The notes below the pieces were generated by a model that saw only the letters and a program-made list of their open reading frames with translations, was not told the origin of the DNA and ran no database searches. A stretch of DNA of 64,000 nucleotides. It comes from Streptomyces tibetensis (lineage in GTDB: Bacteria > Actinomycetota > Actinomycetes > Streptomycetales > Streptomycetaceae). The stretch spans positions 248,001 through 312,000 of the forward strand of contig NZ_SZVW01000001.1 in the NCBI RefSeq assembly GCF_007655005.1, read 5' to 3'. The translations under genes were made by a program, and so were the position numbers. Positions 36,345-44,878 of this stretch are shown one piece after another (within the stretch, counting starts at the first letter, position 1; each line of letters begins with the position of its first letter).

Positions 36345-37169
36345 GTGAACGCATCTCTTCTTCCGGACGACATCCAGGGCGACCCCCACGCGGCCGCCGA
36401 CGCCGCCGCGGCCCGCCTGCGCGAACTGACGGGTGCCGAGACCCACGACGTCGCCCTCGTGATGGGCTCCGGCTGGGCTCCGGCCGTGGACGCCCTGGGC
36501 GCCCCCGAGGCCGAGTTCCAGGTCACCGAGCTCCCCGGTTTCCCGCCGCCGGCGGTGGAGGGCCACGGGGGCAAGATCCGCTCGTACCGGATCGGCAACA
36601 AGCGCGCCCTGGTCTTCCTGGGCCGTACGCACTACTACGAGGGCCGCGGGGTGGCCGCGGTCGCCCACGGCGTCCGCACCGCGGTCTCGGCCGGCTGCAA
36701 GACGGTCGTCCTCACCAACGGCTGCGGCGGCCTGCGCGAGGGCATGCGCCCCGGCCAGCCGGTCCTCATCAGCGACCACATCAACCTCACCGCCACCTCC
36801 CCCATCATCGGCGCGAACTTCGTCGACCTCACCGACCTGTACTCCCCGCGCCTGCGGGCCCTGTGCAAGGAGGTCGACGCCACGCTGGAGGAGGGCGTCT
36901 ACGCCCAGTTCCCCGGCCCGCACTACGAGACTCCGGCCGAGATCCGCATGGCCCGGGTCATCGGTGCGGACCTGGTGGGCATGTCGACGGTCCTCGAGGC
37001 GATCGCCGCGCGTGAGGCGGGCGCGGAGGTCCTGGGCATCTCCCTCGTCACCAACCTCGCGGCGGGCATGACGGGCGAGCCCCTGAACCACGAGGAGGTC
37101 CTCCAGGCGGGCCGCGACTCCGCGACGCGCATGGGTTCCCTGCTCACGCAGGTCCTGGGCCGCCTGTAA
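36345..37169 (+). CDS. punA: Purine nucleoside phosphorylase
   Basis: 274 residues. It splits inosine/guanosine (and deoxy forms) with phosphate into base and (deoxy)ribose-1-phosphate. The trimeric PNP pattern is present: VMGSGWAP phosphate loop, [43 protein letters not shown] and [15 protein letters not shown], with Asn in VTNLAAGM near the base-binding site. GTG start chosen from the -10 spacing and lack of an earlier ribosome-binding site. The product ribose-1-phosphate can pass to the phosphomutase encoded next. Confidence 0.93.
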   Translation: MNASLLPDDIQGDPHAAADAAAARLRELTGAETHDVALVMGSGWAPAVDALGAPEAEFQVTELPGFPPPAVEGHGGKIRSYRIGNKRALVFLGRTHYYEGRGVAAVAHGVRTAVSAGCKTVVLTNGCGGLREGMRPGQPVLISDHINLTATSPIIGANFVDLTDLYSPRLRALCKEVDATLEEGVYAQFPGPHYETPAEIRMARVIGADLVGMSTVLEAIAAREAGAEVLGISLVTNLAAGMTGEPLNHEEVLQAGRDSATRMGSLLTQVLGRL

Positions 37170-37228
37170 GAAGGCTTCGCGGCAGGGGGAGGCACCGCCA
37201 GGCGGCTGCGGGTCCATAGGGGCTGGTC

Positions 37229-37248
37229 GCGCAGTTCCCCGCGCCCCC
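37229..37248 (+). repeat. Dispersed short repeat, copy 2
   Basis: GCGCAGTTCCCCGCGCCCCC in the 457-bp gap after punA; see 28824. Neighbouring sequence reads GGGGCTGGTC on its left. Confidence 0.6.
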
Positions 37249-37282
37249 AGGGGGTTGCAGCCGCGTCCGCCCACTCCTGCGG

Positions 37283-37335
37283 CACGAGTGCCGCAGCTGG
37301 GCGGGACGAGTGCCGCAGTTGGGCGGGACGAGCGG
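37283..37335 (+). repeat. Direct 22-bp repeats
   Basis: Two near-identical copies of a unit with the core ACGAGTGCCGCAG, starting at 37283 and 37305, plus a truncated third at 37327. They sit between the dispersed repeat and the 114-bp element. Confidence 0.8.
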
Positions 37336-37370
37336 CCCGCCCCACTCGCCGCACCCGCCGTCGGACGCAA

Positions 37371-37484
37371 GGGGACGTGTCGGGGGGTGTCCGCCCGCAG
37401 CGGTTGGCGCGTCAACGAAGGGTTAGTCGGTCTCCGACCCCATCGCGCCGTTCCGAGGACGGACACCCCCCGGCGCGGCCCCGA
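37371..37484 (+). repeat. 114-bp element with terminal inverted repeats, copy B
   Basis: Reverse-complement partner of 32461-32574. Its 13-bp inverted repeats are CGGGGGGTGTCCG (37381-37393) and CGGACACCCCCCG (37460-37472), 92 bp end to end. It lies between punA and the phosphomutase gene, 140 bp before the latter. Confidence 0.85.
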
Positions 37485-37530
37485 CCCCCACCCGGCGCAA
37501 GGCGAAAGACGCGCACCCCCACCACCCCGC

Positions 37531-37590
37531 GCAGGCCACCGCAAGCCGCCGCAGGCCACCGCAAGCCGCCGCAAGCCGCCGCAGACCGTC
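37531..37590 (+). repeat. 10-bp tandem repeat, six units
   Basis: Six tandem units of GCA(G/A)GCC(A/G)CC-type sequence (GCAAGCCGCC, GCAGGCCACC) immediately before the ribosome-binding site of the phosphomutase gene. The nearness to that site means that changes in copy number could alter leader length. Confidence 0.8.
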
Positions 37591-37626
37591 GCACACACAC
37601 CACACCGGAGAGGCTGACCCCACACC

Positions 37627-39282
37627 GTGCACGAAGAACTCATCGCACAGGCCCAGGCGTGGCTCACCGAGGACCCCGACCCGGACACCCGCACCGAGCT
37701 GGCCGGCCTCATCGACGCCCGGGACCACACCGAGCTCGCCGCCCGCTTCAGCGGCACGCTCCAGTTCGGCACGGCCGGCCTCCGCGGCGAACTCGGCGCC
37801 GGCCCCATGCGCATGAACCGCTCGGTCGTCATCCGCGCCGCCGCGGGCCTCGCCGCGTACCTCAAGAAGCAGGGCCACGACAACGGCCTCGTCGTCATCG
37901 GCTACGACGCCCGCCACAAGTCCCACGACTTCGCCCAGGACACCGCCGCCGTCATGACCGGCGCGGGCCTGCGCGCGGCCGTCCTCCCCCGCCCCCTCCC
38001 GACCCCCGTGCTCGCCTTCGCGATAAGGCACCTAGGCGCGGTCGCGGGCGTGGAGGTCACCGCCAGCCACAACCCGCCCCGCGACAACGGCTACAAGGTC
38101 TACCTCGGCGACGGCTCGCAGATCGTCCCCCCGGCGGACGTCGACATCGCGGCGGAGATCGCCGCCGTCCCGTCCCTCACCACCGTCCGACGCCCCACCG
38201 ACGGCTGGGACACCCTCGACGACAGCGTCCTCGACGCCTACCTCGCCCGCACGGACGCCGTCCTGTCCGAGGGCTCCCCCCGCACGGCCCGCACGGTGTA
38301 CACGGCGATGCACGGCGTCGGCAAGGACGTCCTCCTGGCCGCCTTCGCCCGCGCCGGCTTCCCGGAGCCGGTCCTCGTCGCCGAGCAGGCCGAACCCGAC
38401 CCGGAGTTCCCGACCGTCGCGTTCCCCAACCCGGAGGAACCCGGCGCGATGGACCTGGCCTTCGCGACGGCCCGCGCCGCCGGGACCGCCCCGGACCTGA
38501 TCATCGCCAACGACCCGGACGCGGACCGCTGCGCCGTCGCCGTACAGGACGGAAGGCAGGGCACCCCCGGCACCGACTGGCGCATGCTGCGCGGCGACGA
38601 GGTCGGCGCGCTGCTCGCCGCCCACCTGGTCCGGCGCGGAGCGACCGGCACCTTCGCCGAGTCGATCGTCTCCTCGTCCCTCCTCGGCCGGATCGCCGAG
38701 AAGGCGGGCCTCCCCCACGTCGAGACCCTCACCGGCTTCAAGTGGATCGCCCGCGCCGAGGGCCTGCGCTTCGGCTACGAGGAGGCCCTCGGCTACTGCG
38801 TGGACCCCGACGGCGTACGCGACAAGGACGGCATCACCGCCGCGCTGCTGATCACGGAACTGGCCTCCCAGCTCAAGGAGGAGGGCCGCACACTCCTCGA
38901 CCTGCTGGACGATCTGGCGGTGGAGCACCGCCTGCACGCGACGGACCAGCTCTCGGTCCGCGTGGAGGACCTCTCCCTCATCGCCGCCGCGATGCGCCGC
39001 CTGCGCGAACAGCCCCCGACGGAACTGGCCGGCCTGCAGATCACCCGAACCGACGACCTCACCAAGGGCACGGCGGAGCTCCCGCCCACGGACGGTCTGC
39101 GCTACACCCTGGACGGCGCGCGGGTGATCGTCCGCCCGAGCGGCACGGAGCCGAAGCTGAAGTGCTACCTGGAGGTCGTGATCCCGGTCGGGTCGCACAA
39201 GGACCTCCCGCAAGCCCGCGCGAAGGCGACGGCGCTACTGCAGTCGATCAAGCGCGACCTGTCCACGGCGGCGGGCATCTGA
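37627..39282 (+). CDS. Phosphohexomutase/phosphopentomutase (PGM/PMM family)
   Basis: 551 residues of the alpha-D-phosphohexomutase superfamily. The phosphoserine is in VTASHNPPRDNGYK, the Mg2+ loop is IANDPDADRCAV, the sugar loop GEEALG-like is FGYEEALGYCVDPDG, and the phosphate-binding loop VRPSGTEPKLKCY is near the C-terminus. Members interconvert glucose-, mannose- or ribose/deoxyribose-1- and -5/6-phosphates. Adjacent punA makes ribose-1-phosphate and deoC uses deoxyribose-5-phosphate, so phosphopentomutase activity is plausible. GTG start with GGAGAGG upstream. Confidence 0.9.
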   Translation: MHEELIAQAQAWLTEDPDPDTRTELAGLIDARDHTELAARFSGTLQFGTAGLRGELGAGPMRMNRSVVIRAAAGLAAYLKKQGHDNGLVVIGYDARHKSHDFAQDTAAVMTGAGLRAAVLPRPLPTPVLAFAIRHLGAVAGVEVTASHNPPRDNGYKVYLGDGSQIVPPADVDIAAEIAAVPSLTTVRRPTDGWDTLDDSVLDAYLARTDAVLSEGSPRTARTVYTAMHGVGKDVLLAAFARAGFPEPVLVAEQAEPDPEFPTVAFPNPEEPGAMDLAFATARAAGTAPDLIIANDPDADRCAVAVQDGRQGTPGTDWRMLRGDEVGALLAAHLVRRGATGTFAESIVSSSLLGRIAEKAGLPHVETLTGFKWIARAEGLRFGYEEALGYCVDPDGVRDKDGITAALLITELASQLKEEGRTLLDLLDDLAVEHRLHATDQLSVRVEDLSLIAAAMRRLREQPPTELAGLQITRTDDLTKGTAELPPTDGLRYTLDGARVIVRPSGTEPKLKCYLEVVIPVGSHKDLPQARAKATALLQSIKRDLSTAAGI

Positions 39283-39355
39283 AGCCGAAGCCCCGCACCA
39301 CCACCCCCGCCGAGGCTCCGCACCCCGCCGAGGGTCCGCACCCCCCGCCGAGGCC

Positions 39356-39715
39356 TCAGGACCCCTTCCGGGCGGCCTCCCGCCGCTGCCGCTTGCCGAG
39401 AGGCGCCTGGGAGAGGTCCTCGGCGGTGGACCTGAGGTTCTTGTAGCCGTACCCACGCTGCTCCAGCCACGCCCGCGCCGACGCCTCGGCCCGCTCGGTG
39501 GCCTCCAGGATGTCCTCCTCGGCCTCCCCGGAGTCCAGGAAGCGGAAGGTGAAGGCGGGCCGCACGGCCACGTCGTAGGTGAGGCTGCCCTCGGGCGTGA
39601 AGGCCGCGCGCAGCACGTCGTGCTCGGCGGCCCGCTCCAGCAGTTCGGCCCGCTGCTCGGCGCTCAGCCCGTCGAAGACGCCTCGCACGGTGACACGGAA
39701 GGTACGGGTACTCAT
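39356..39715 (-). CDS. Small conserved hypothetical protein
   Basis: 119 residues: STRTFRVTVRGVFDGLSAEQRAEL, then LRAAFTPEGSLTYDVAVRPAFTFRF and an acidic helix, ending with a basic tail KRQRREAARKGS. The pattern recalls the Streptomyces group I know as DUF6204, with low certainty. No catalytic motif. The 73 bp after its stop (39283-39355) has three diverged copies of a CCGCCGAGG(C/G)TCCGCACC-like unit. Confidence 0.6.
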   Translation of the reverse strand: MSTRTFRVTVRGVFDGLSAEQRAELLERAAEHDVLRAAFTPEGSLTYDVAVRPAFTFRFLDSGEAEEDILEATERAEASARAWLEQRGYGYKNLRSTAEDLSQAPLGKRQRREAARKGS

Positions 39716-39792
39716 GCCCCGAACCTAGGCGCGGGGGTCGCACCGCCTCCACCACTTTTTCGCGGCGGCCGGCCATCGCCCTTTCGCGGCGG

Positions 39793-40497
39793 TCAGCCCA
39801 GAGCCACAAGGATCAACACCAGCACGGCCCCGGCGACCGCCGGCGCCAGCACCTCGTAGGCCCACCGGACGGTCACCTCGCCCTGCGCCGACTCCGCCTG
39901 GTGCCGCGCCTCGTACAGCCCGCGCAGCTCGTCCATGATCCGGTCGGTCTCGGCCCGTACGGGCCCGTCGGAGACGGAATCCCCGCCGAGGCCATCGCCC
40001 AGGCCCGCCCGCATCCCGAGCGCACTGCCTCGGCCCTCGTCCCGGCCCATCTCCCGCCGCGCCTGTGCCGTCGCCCGCATCTCGCGCCGCGCGGCCTTCT
40101 TGCGCGCACGCAGCGAGACGGGCACGGCCCACAGCTGGTACTTCGTACCGGACTCGGTGAGGACCTCGTTCGAGTACGCGGAGCGCAGCGAGGCGACCCG
40201 GCCCCAGGGCACGACGACGAGCCGGAAGGGGTTGCGGATCCGCAGCCGGTCCTCGCCGGCGTACACCGCCGGCCGCAGGGTGAAGGCGACGACCAGCGGT
40301 GCGACGAGGAGCAGCACGGCGAGCGCGAGCCACGGGGTGCGTCCCTCCCCGGAGATCACCGCGTCGATACCGAGCCACCCGGCGATGGCGAGCAGCAGGA
40401 CGCCACCGGCGATGGCCGGGACCGACCGGTACACCCGGTCCTTGGACTCGGACTCCGAGGGCTGCGGCGCCGGCGGCTGTGGTTCGGGGCTCGTCAT
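39793..40497 (-). CDS. Membrane protein with bacterial PH-like domain
   Basis: 234 residues. Two close membrane helices (about 28-47 and 55-78) are followed by a PH-like beta domain: EDRLRIRNPFRLVVVPWGRVASLRSAYSNEVLTESGTKYQLWAVP, which is the usual PF10756-type strand pattern. A long Arg/Met-rich linker (about 130-185) precedes a C-terminal hydrophobic helix (about 212-232). Such proteins are common in actinobacteria and of unknown role, possibly lipid or cell-wall related. Start ATG 40497. Confidence 0.8.
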   Translation of the reverse strand: MTSPEPQPPAPQPSESESKDRVYRSVPAIAGGVLLLAIAGWLGIDAVISGEGRTPWLALAVLLLVAPLVVAFTLRPAVYAGEDRLRIRNPFRLVVVPWGRVASLRSAYSNEVLTESGTKYQLWAVPVSLRARKKAARREMRATAQARREMGRDEGRGSALGMRAGLGDGLGGDSVSDGPVRAETDRIMDELRGLYEARHQAESAQGEVTVRWAYEVLAPAVAGAVLVLILVALG

Positions 40498-40590
40498 GCC
40501 TCGATTCTGCCGGACCCTCGCGCGGGTCCCTCATCCGCCCGAGGGCAAGCGTCGGATCCGCCCGGGAGAGAACCGGGGACTGTACAGCCG

Positions 40591-40602
40591 CTACGCGCGT
40601 AG
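40591..40602 (+). promoter_or_regulatory. Nucleoside-regulon palindrome upstream of deoC
   Basis: CTACGCGCGTAG, ending one base before a -10 box TATGCT (40604-40609) that is followed by 6 nt and the GTG start at 40616. A bound repressor would cover the -10/-35 spacer. Confidence 0.75.
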
Positions 40603-40615
40603 ATATGCTCGTCTG

Positions 40616-41584
40616 GTGACCATGCCCAGTTCTGCACTCACCGCAGCTCACCCCCTCAAGGACGTCGCCGCGTCCGACAGCGCGCTGCGCCGCTTCCTCC
40701 ACGGGCTCCCCGGCGTCGACGCGGTCGGACTCGAGGGCCGCGCGGCCTCGCTCGGCACCCGTTCGATCAAGACGACCGCGAAGGCGTACGCCATCGACCT
40801 CGCCATCTCGATGGTCGACCTGACGACGCTGGAAGGCGCGGACACCCCGGGCAAGGTCCGGGCGCTCGGCGCGAAGGCGGTCAAGCCCGACCCGACGGAC
40901 CGTACGACGCCCGCCACCGCGGCGGTCTGCGTCTACCCCGACATGGTGGCCGTGGCCAAGGAGGCCGTCGCCGGCTCCGGCGTGAAGGTCGCCTCCGTGG
41001 CCACGGCGTTCCCGGCCGGACGCGCCGCGCTCGACGTCAAGCTGGCCGACGTGCGCGACGCGGTCGCGGCGGGTGCCGACGAGATCGACATGGTCATCGA
41101 CCGCGGGGCGTTCCTCGCGGGTCGATACTTGAAGGTGTACGACGAGATCACCGCCGTGAAGGAGGCCTGCGGCACCTCGGCGCGCCTGAAGGTCATCTTC
41201 GAGACCGGCGAGCTCTCGACGTACGACAACATCCGCCGCGCGAGCTGGCTCGGCATGCTGGCGGGCGCGGACTTCATCAAGACCTCCACCGGAAAGGTCG
41301 CGGTCAACGCGACCCCGGCGAACACGCTGCTCATGCTGGAGGCGGTGCGGGACTTCCGAGCGGAGACCGGCATCCAGGTCGGTGTGAAGCCGGCCGGCGG
41401 CATCCGCACCTCCAAGGACGCCATCAAGTTCCTCGTGCTGGTCAACGAGACCGCGGGCGCGGACTGGCTGGACAACCACTGGTTCCGCTTCGGCGCCTCC
41501 TCGCTGCTGAACGACCTGCTGATGCAGCGGCAGAAGCTGGCCACCGGCCGATACTCCGGTCCCGACTACGTGACGGTGGACTGA
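40616..41584 (+). CDS. deoC: Deoxyribose-phosphate aldolase
   Basis: 322 residues. It cleaves 2-deoxyribose-5-phosphate into glyceraldehyde-3-phosphate and acetaldehyde. The Schiff-base lysine is in GADFIKTSTGK, the partner Lys in VGVKPAGGIRT, and the ADEIDMVIDRGAFLAG and KVIFETGELS strands are typical. GTG at 40616 is preferred because it lies 6 nt after a -10 box, implying a leaderless mRNA; the ATG at 40622 is an alternative. It is 6 bp upstream of an aldehyde dehydrogenase gene that can remove the acetaldehyde. Confidence 0.95.
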   Translation: MTMPSSALTAAHPLKDVAASDSALRRFLHGLPGVDAVGLEGRAASLGTRSIKTTAKAYAIDLAISMVDLTTLEGADTPGKVRALGAKAVKPDPTDRTTPATAAVCVYPDMVAVAKEAVAGSGVKVASVATAFPAGRAALDVKLADVRDAVAAGADEIDMVIDRGAFLAGRYLKVYDEITAVKEACGTSARLKVIFETGELSTYDNIRRASWLGMLAGADFIKTSTGKVAVNATPANTLLMLEAVRDFRAETGIQVGVKPAGGIRTSKDAIKFLVLVNETAGADWLDNHWFRFGASSLLNDLLMQRQKLATGRYSGPDYVTVD

Positions 41585-41590
41585 GACCCC

Positions 41591-43042
41591 ATGACTATGG
41601 AAAACGTGTCTTCGGTATTCGCATACGCCCCGGCCCCCGAGTCGCGCGCGATCGCCGACATCGCTCCCTCGTACGGCCTGTTCATCGACGGCGAGTTCGT
41701 CGAAGCGGCGGACGGCAAGGTCTTCAAGACCGTCTCCCCGTCCACCGAGGAGGTCCTCTCCGAGATCGCCCAGGCCGGTTCCGAGGACGTCGACCGCGCG
41801 GTGAAGGCCGCGCGCCGGGCCTTCGAGAAGTGGTCGGCGCTGCCGGGCTCGGAGCGCGCGAAGTACCTCTTCCGGATCGCGCGCATCATCCAGGAGCGCT
41901 CCCGCGAGCTCGCCGTCCTCGAAACGCTCGACAACGGCAAGCCGATCAAGGAGACGCGCGACGCCGACCTGCCCCTGGTCGCCGCGCACTTCTTCTACTA
42001 CGCGGGCTGGGCCGACAAGCTCGACCACGCCGGCTTCGGCGCGAACCCGAGGCCCCTCGGTGTCGCGGGCCAGGTCATCCCCTGGAACTTCCCTCTCCTG
42101 ATGCTGGCGTGGAAGATCGCCCCGGCGCTCGCGACCGGCAACACGGTCGTGCTGAAGCCGGCCGAGACCACCCCGCTCTCGGCGCTGTTCTTCGCGGACA
42201 TCTGCCGCCAGGCGGGCCTGCCCAAGGGCGTCGTCAACATCCTCCCGGGCTACGGCGACGCGGGCGCGGCGCTGATCGCCCACCCCGACGTGAACAAGGT
42301 GGCCTTCACCGGTTCCACGGCCGTCGGCAAGGAGATCGCCCGCACGGTCGCCGGGACCAACAAGAAGGTCACGCTCGAACTGGGCGGCAAGGGCGCCAAC
42401 ATCGTCTTCGACGACGCCCCCATCGACCAGGCCGTCGAGGGCATCGTCAACGGCATCTTCTTCAACCAGGGCCAGGTCTGCTGCGCGGGCTCCCGGCTGC
42501 TGGTGCAGGAGTCGATCCAGGACGAGCTCCTTGAGTCCCTGAAGCGCAGGCTCTCCACCCTCCGCCTCGGTGACCCCCTCGACAAGAACACCGACATCGG
42601 CGCGATCAACTCCGAGGAGCAGCTCACCCGCATCACCTCGCTCGTCGAGCAGGGCGAGGCGGAGGGCGCCGAGCGCTGGTCGCCGGCGTGCGAACTGCCG
42701 GAGAGCGGTTACTGGTTCGCCCCGACGCTGTTCACGAACGTCACCCAGGCGCACCGGATCGCCCGGGACGAGATCTTCGGCCCGGTGCTGTCGGTGCTGA
42801 CCTTCCGCACCCCGGACGAGGCGGTCGCCAAGGCGAACAACACGCCGTACGGCCTGTCCGCCGGCATCTGGACGGAGAAGGGCTCGCGCATCCTGGCGGT
42901 CGCGAACAAGCTCCGCGCGGGGGTCGTCTGGTCCAACACGTTCAACAAGTTCGACCCGACGTCGCCGTTCGGCGGTTACAAGGAGTCGGGCTTCGGCCGC
43001 GAGGGCGGCCGCCACGGCCTGGAGGCGTACCTCGATGTCTGA
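41591..43042 (+). CDS. Aldehyde dehydrogenase
   Basis: 483 residues. NAD(P)-dependent: VIPWNFPLLMLAWKIAPALATGNTVVLKPAE, GSTAVGKEI, VTLELGGKGANIVF (with general base Glu) and the nucleophile in FFNQGQVCCAGSR. The C-terminal FGGYKESGFGREGG is standard. Seven bases after deoC, so probably oxidises the acetaldehyde formed by DeoC. Its last 8 bp overlap the next gene, a shorter aldehyde dehydrogenase that lacks the catalytic half, in the order of the ALDH16 family. Confidence 0.92.
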   Translation: MTMENVSSVFAYAPAPESRAIADIAPSYGLFIDGEFVEAADGKVFKTVSPSTEEVLSEIAQAGSEDVDRAVKAARRAFEKWSALPGSERAKYLFRIARIIQERSRELAVLETLDNGKPIKETRDADLPLVAAHFFYYAGWADKLDHAGFGANPRPLGVAGQVIPWNFPLLMLAWKIAPALATGNTVVLKPAETTPLSALFFADICRQAGLPKGVVNILPGYGDAGAALIAHPDVNKVAFTGSTAVGKEIARTVAGTNKKVTLELGGKGANIVFDDAPIDQAVEGIVNGIFFNQGQVCCAGSRLLVQESIQDELLESLKRRLSTLRLGDPLDKNTDIGAINSEEQLTRITSLVEQGEAEGAERWSPACELPESGYWFAPTLFTNVTQAHRIARDEIFGPVLSVLTFRTPDEAVAKANNTPYGLSAGIWTEKGSRILAVANKLRAGVVWSNTFNKFDPTSPFGGYKESGFGREGGRHGLEAYLDV

Positions 43043-43922
43043 TGCACGACTGTCGGTGTTCAAGACCTACAAGCTGTACGTCGGCGGGAAGTTCCCGCGT
43101 TCCGAGAGCGGCCGGGTGTACGAGGTGACCGACTCGAAGGGCAAGTGGCTGGCGAACGCGCCGCTGTCGTCCCGCAAGGACGCCCGTGACGCGGTCGTCG
43201 CGGCGCGCAAGGCGTTCGGCGGATGGTCCGGGGCGACGGCGTACAACCGCGGCCAGGTCCTCTACCGCGTCGCCGAGATGCTGGAGGGCCGCCGCGACCA
43301 GTTCACCCGTGAGGTGGCCGACGCGGAGGGCCTGTCGAAGTCCAAGGCGGCCGCGGTCGTGGATGCGACGATCGACCGCTGGGTCTGGTACGCGGGCTGG
43401 ACCGACAAGATCGCCCAGGTGGTCGGCGGCGGCAACCCGGTCGCGGGCCCGTTCTTCAACCTGTCCTCCCCCGAACCGACCGGTGTGGTCGCGGTGCTGG
43501 CGCCGCAGGAGTCGTCGTTCCTGGGACTGGTGTCGGTGCTCGCCCCGGTGATCGCGACGGGCAACACGGCGGTCGTGGTGGCGAGCGAGAAGTCCCCGCT
43601 TCCCGCCCTGTCCCTGGCCGAGGTGCTGGCCACCTCGGACGTCCCCGGCGGCGTGGTCAACGTCCTGTCGGGCCGTACGGCCGAGATCGCGACCCCGCTG
43701 GCGGCCCACCAGGACGTCAACGCGATCGACCTCGCGGGCGCCGACGAGGTGCTGGCGAAGGAACTGGAGATCGCGGCGGCCGACAATCTGAAGCGCGTCG
43801 TCCGTCCACAGCCTGTGGATTACGCGGAGACCCCCGGGATCGACCGCCTGACGGCGTTCCTGGAGACCAAAACGGTCTGGCACCCCACGGGGTCACTGGG
43901 CGCGTCGGGTTCCTCGTACTAG
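43035..43922 (+). CDS. Truncated aldehyde dehydrogenase-like protein, no catalytic domain
   Basis: 295 residues that align with the N-terminal cofactor half of an aldehyde dehydrogenase (KLYVGGKFPRSESGRVYEV, AARKAFGGWSGATAYNRGQ, VAVLAPQESSFLGLVSVLAP). It then ends before the catalytic cysteine. A clean stop and a terminator follow, so it is not an obvious pseudogene. ATG overlaps the upstream stop by 8 bp (coupled). In ALDH16-type enzymes a second, non-catalytic aldehyde dehydrogenase domain is fused to the active one; here the two are separate genes. Confidence 0.85.
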   Translation: MSDARLSVFKTYKLYVGGKFPRSESGRVYEVTDSKGKWLANAPLSSRKDARDAVVAARKAFGGWSGATAYNRGQVLYRVAEMLEGRRDQFTREVADAEGLSKSKAAAVVDATIDRWVWYAGWTDKIAQVVGGGNPVAGPFFNLSSPEPTGVVAVLAPQESSFLGLVSVLAPVIATGNTAVVVASEKSPLPALSLAEVLATSDVPGGVVNVLSGRTAEIATPLAAHQDVNAIDLAGADEVLAKELEIAAADNLKRVVRPQPVDYAETPGIDRLTAFLETKTVWHPTGSLGASGSSY

Positions 43923-43939
43923 CCCACGCCCCCGATACG

Positions 43940-43979
43940 GAAGCCCCGGCCCTCCTCCGTCCAGGAGGCCCGGGGCTTC
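43940..43979. terminator. Bidirectional terminator after the deoC-aldehyde dehydrogenase operon
   Basis: 17-bp arms (43940-43956 and 43963-43979) with one mismatch and a 6-nt loop. It ends the operon of deoC and two aldehyde dehydrogenase genes, and also the converging TetR gene. Confidence 0.85.
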
Positions 43980-44021
43980 TCCGCGCCTTGATCCAGGACG
44001 CTTCTCCCCGTCCGCTGCGCC

Positions 44022-44765
44022 TCAGACCCCGAGCCGCAGCCCGATGCCGTCGAGAACGCAATCGAGGCCGAATGCGAACTCCCAGGCCCGGTCGTCCTTG
44101 CGGGTCGCGCCGAGGGCGTACTGCTCGAAGGCCGGGTAGCGGCCCGTGCTGATCAGGTAGCGCATCTGCGGGGCGAGCGCCTGGCGGGTCTCGTCGCCGC
44201 TGGTCCAGCCGTTGCGTTCCTGGTAGTCGCGCAGGGCGATCTCGGTCTGGGCCGAGCCGTGGACGAAGGAGGTGACGGCCCGGAAGGCGGCCATCATCGA
44301 GTCGGCGTCCAGGCCGCAGACGGCGAGGGCGGCCAGCTGCCGTTCCGCGACGGCCATCCGTGACGGGGTGAGCATGATGACCGAGGTGGGCATGGCCGCC
44401 ATCCACGGGTGGGCGAGCATCAGCTCCCGGGACTGCAGGGCGTAGGAGCGCAGCACCTCCCGCCAGTCCGTGGTGCCCTCCGGGACGGTCAGGTCCCGGG
44501 AGACCCGGTCGATCATGAGTGCCCACAGGTCGTCCTTGCCGTCGACGTGCCGGTAGGCCGCCATGGGGGCGACGCCCAGCTTGCCGGCGAGGCGGCGCAT
44601 GGTGACGGCGGCGCCGCCCTCCTCGTCGGCGATCTCGACCGCGGCGGCGGCGATGCGCTCCAGGGTCAGCGAGGCGCGCGGGAGGGGGGCGGGCCGCTCC
44701 ATGCGCTCCCACAGCGAGGGCGCCTCGGCCCCGCCCTCCTCGCCCTCCTTCTTCGCGACCGCCAT
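44022..44765 (-). CDS. TetR family regulator
   Basis: 247 residues. The N-terminal helix-turn-helix is ERIAAAAVEIADEEGGAAVT and MRRLAGKLGVAPMAAYRHV (about 32-75), followed by a helical ligand domain (SYALQSRELMLAHPWMAAMP) of the TetR_C type seen in efflux-pump repressors. The ATG at 44765 has AGAGGAG upstream. It is divergent from an FMN reductase and MFS-pump gene pair across a nested dyad, so autoregulation and control of the pump are likely. Inducer unknown, probably a small hydrophobic drug. Confidence 0.9.
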   Translation of the reverse strand: MAVAKKEGEEGGAEAPSLWERMERPAPLPRASLTLERIAAAAVEIADEEGGAAVTMRRLAGKLGVAPMAAYRHVDGKDDLWALMIDRVSRDLTVPEGTTDWREVLRSYALQSRELMLAHPWMAAMPTSVIMLTPSRMAVAERQLAALAVCGLDADSMMAAFRAVTSFVHGSAQTEIALRDYQERNGWTSGDETRQALAPQMRYLISTGRYPAFEQYALGATRKDDRAWEFAFGLDCVLDGIGLRLGV

Positions 44766-44791
44766 GGCCGGCTCCTCTCGGTCGATGTCGC

Positions 44792-44860
44792 GTACAGCGT
44801 ATCTCCAGTAGACGGCGTACACATCCATGTGTACGTTGTACGCAAGAAGATACGCCGTAC
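44792..44860. promoter_or_regulatory. Nested dyad between tetR and the reductase gene
   Basis: An inner palindrome GTACACA-TCCA-TGTGTAC (44817-44834) is flanked by GCGTATCT (44797-44804) and AGATACGC (44848-44855), and GTAC at 44792-44795 and 44857-44860, all centred on position 826 (44825-44826). This is a strong candidate operator for the TetR protein. Confidence 0.7.
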
Positions 44861-44878
44861 TCATCCAGGGGGAGATCC

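Noticed and set aside
43035..43922. The short aldehyde dehydrogenase as a pseudogene with a frameshift.
   Set aside because: No remainder of the catalytic domain is found in any frame downstream; a terminator begins 18 bp after the stop, and the gene overlaps its partner cleanly.
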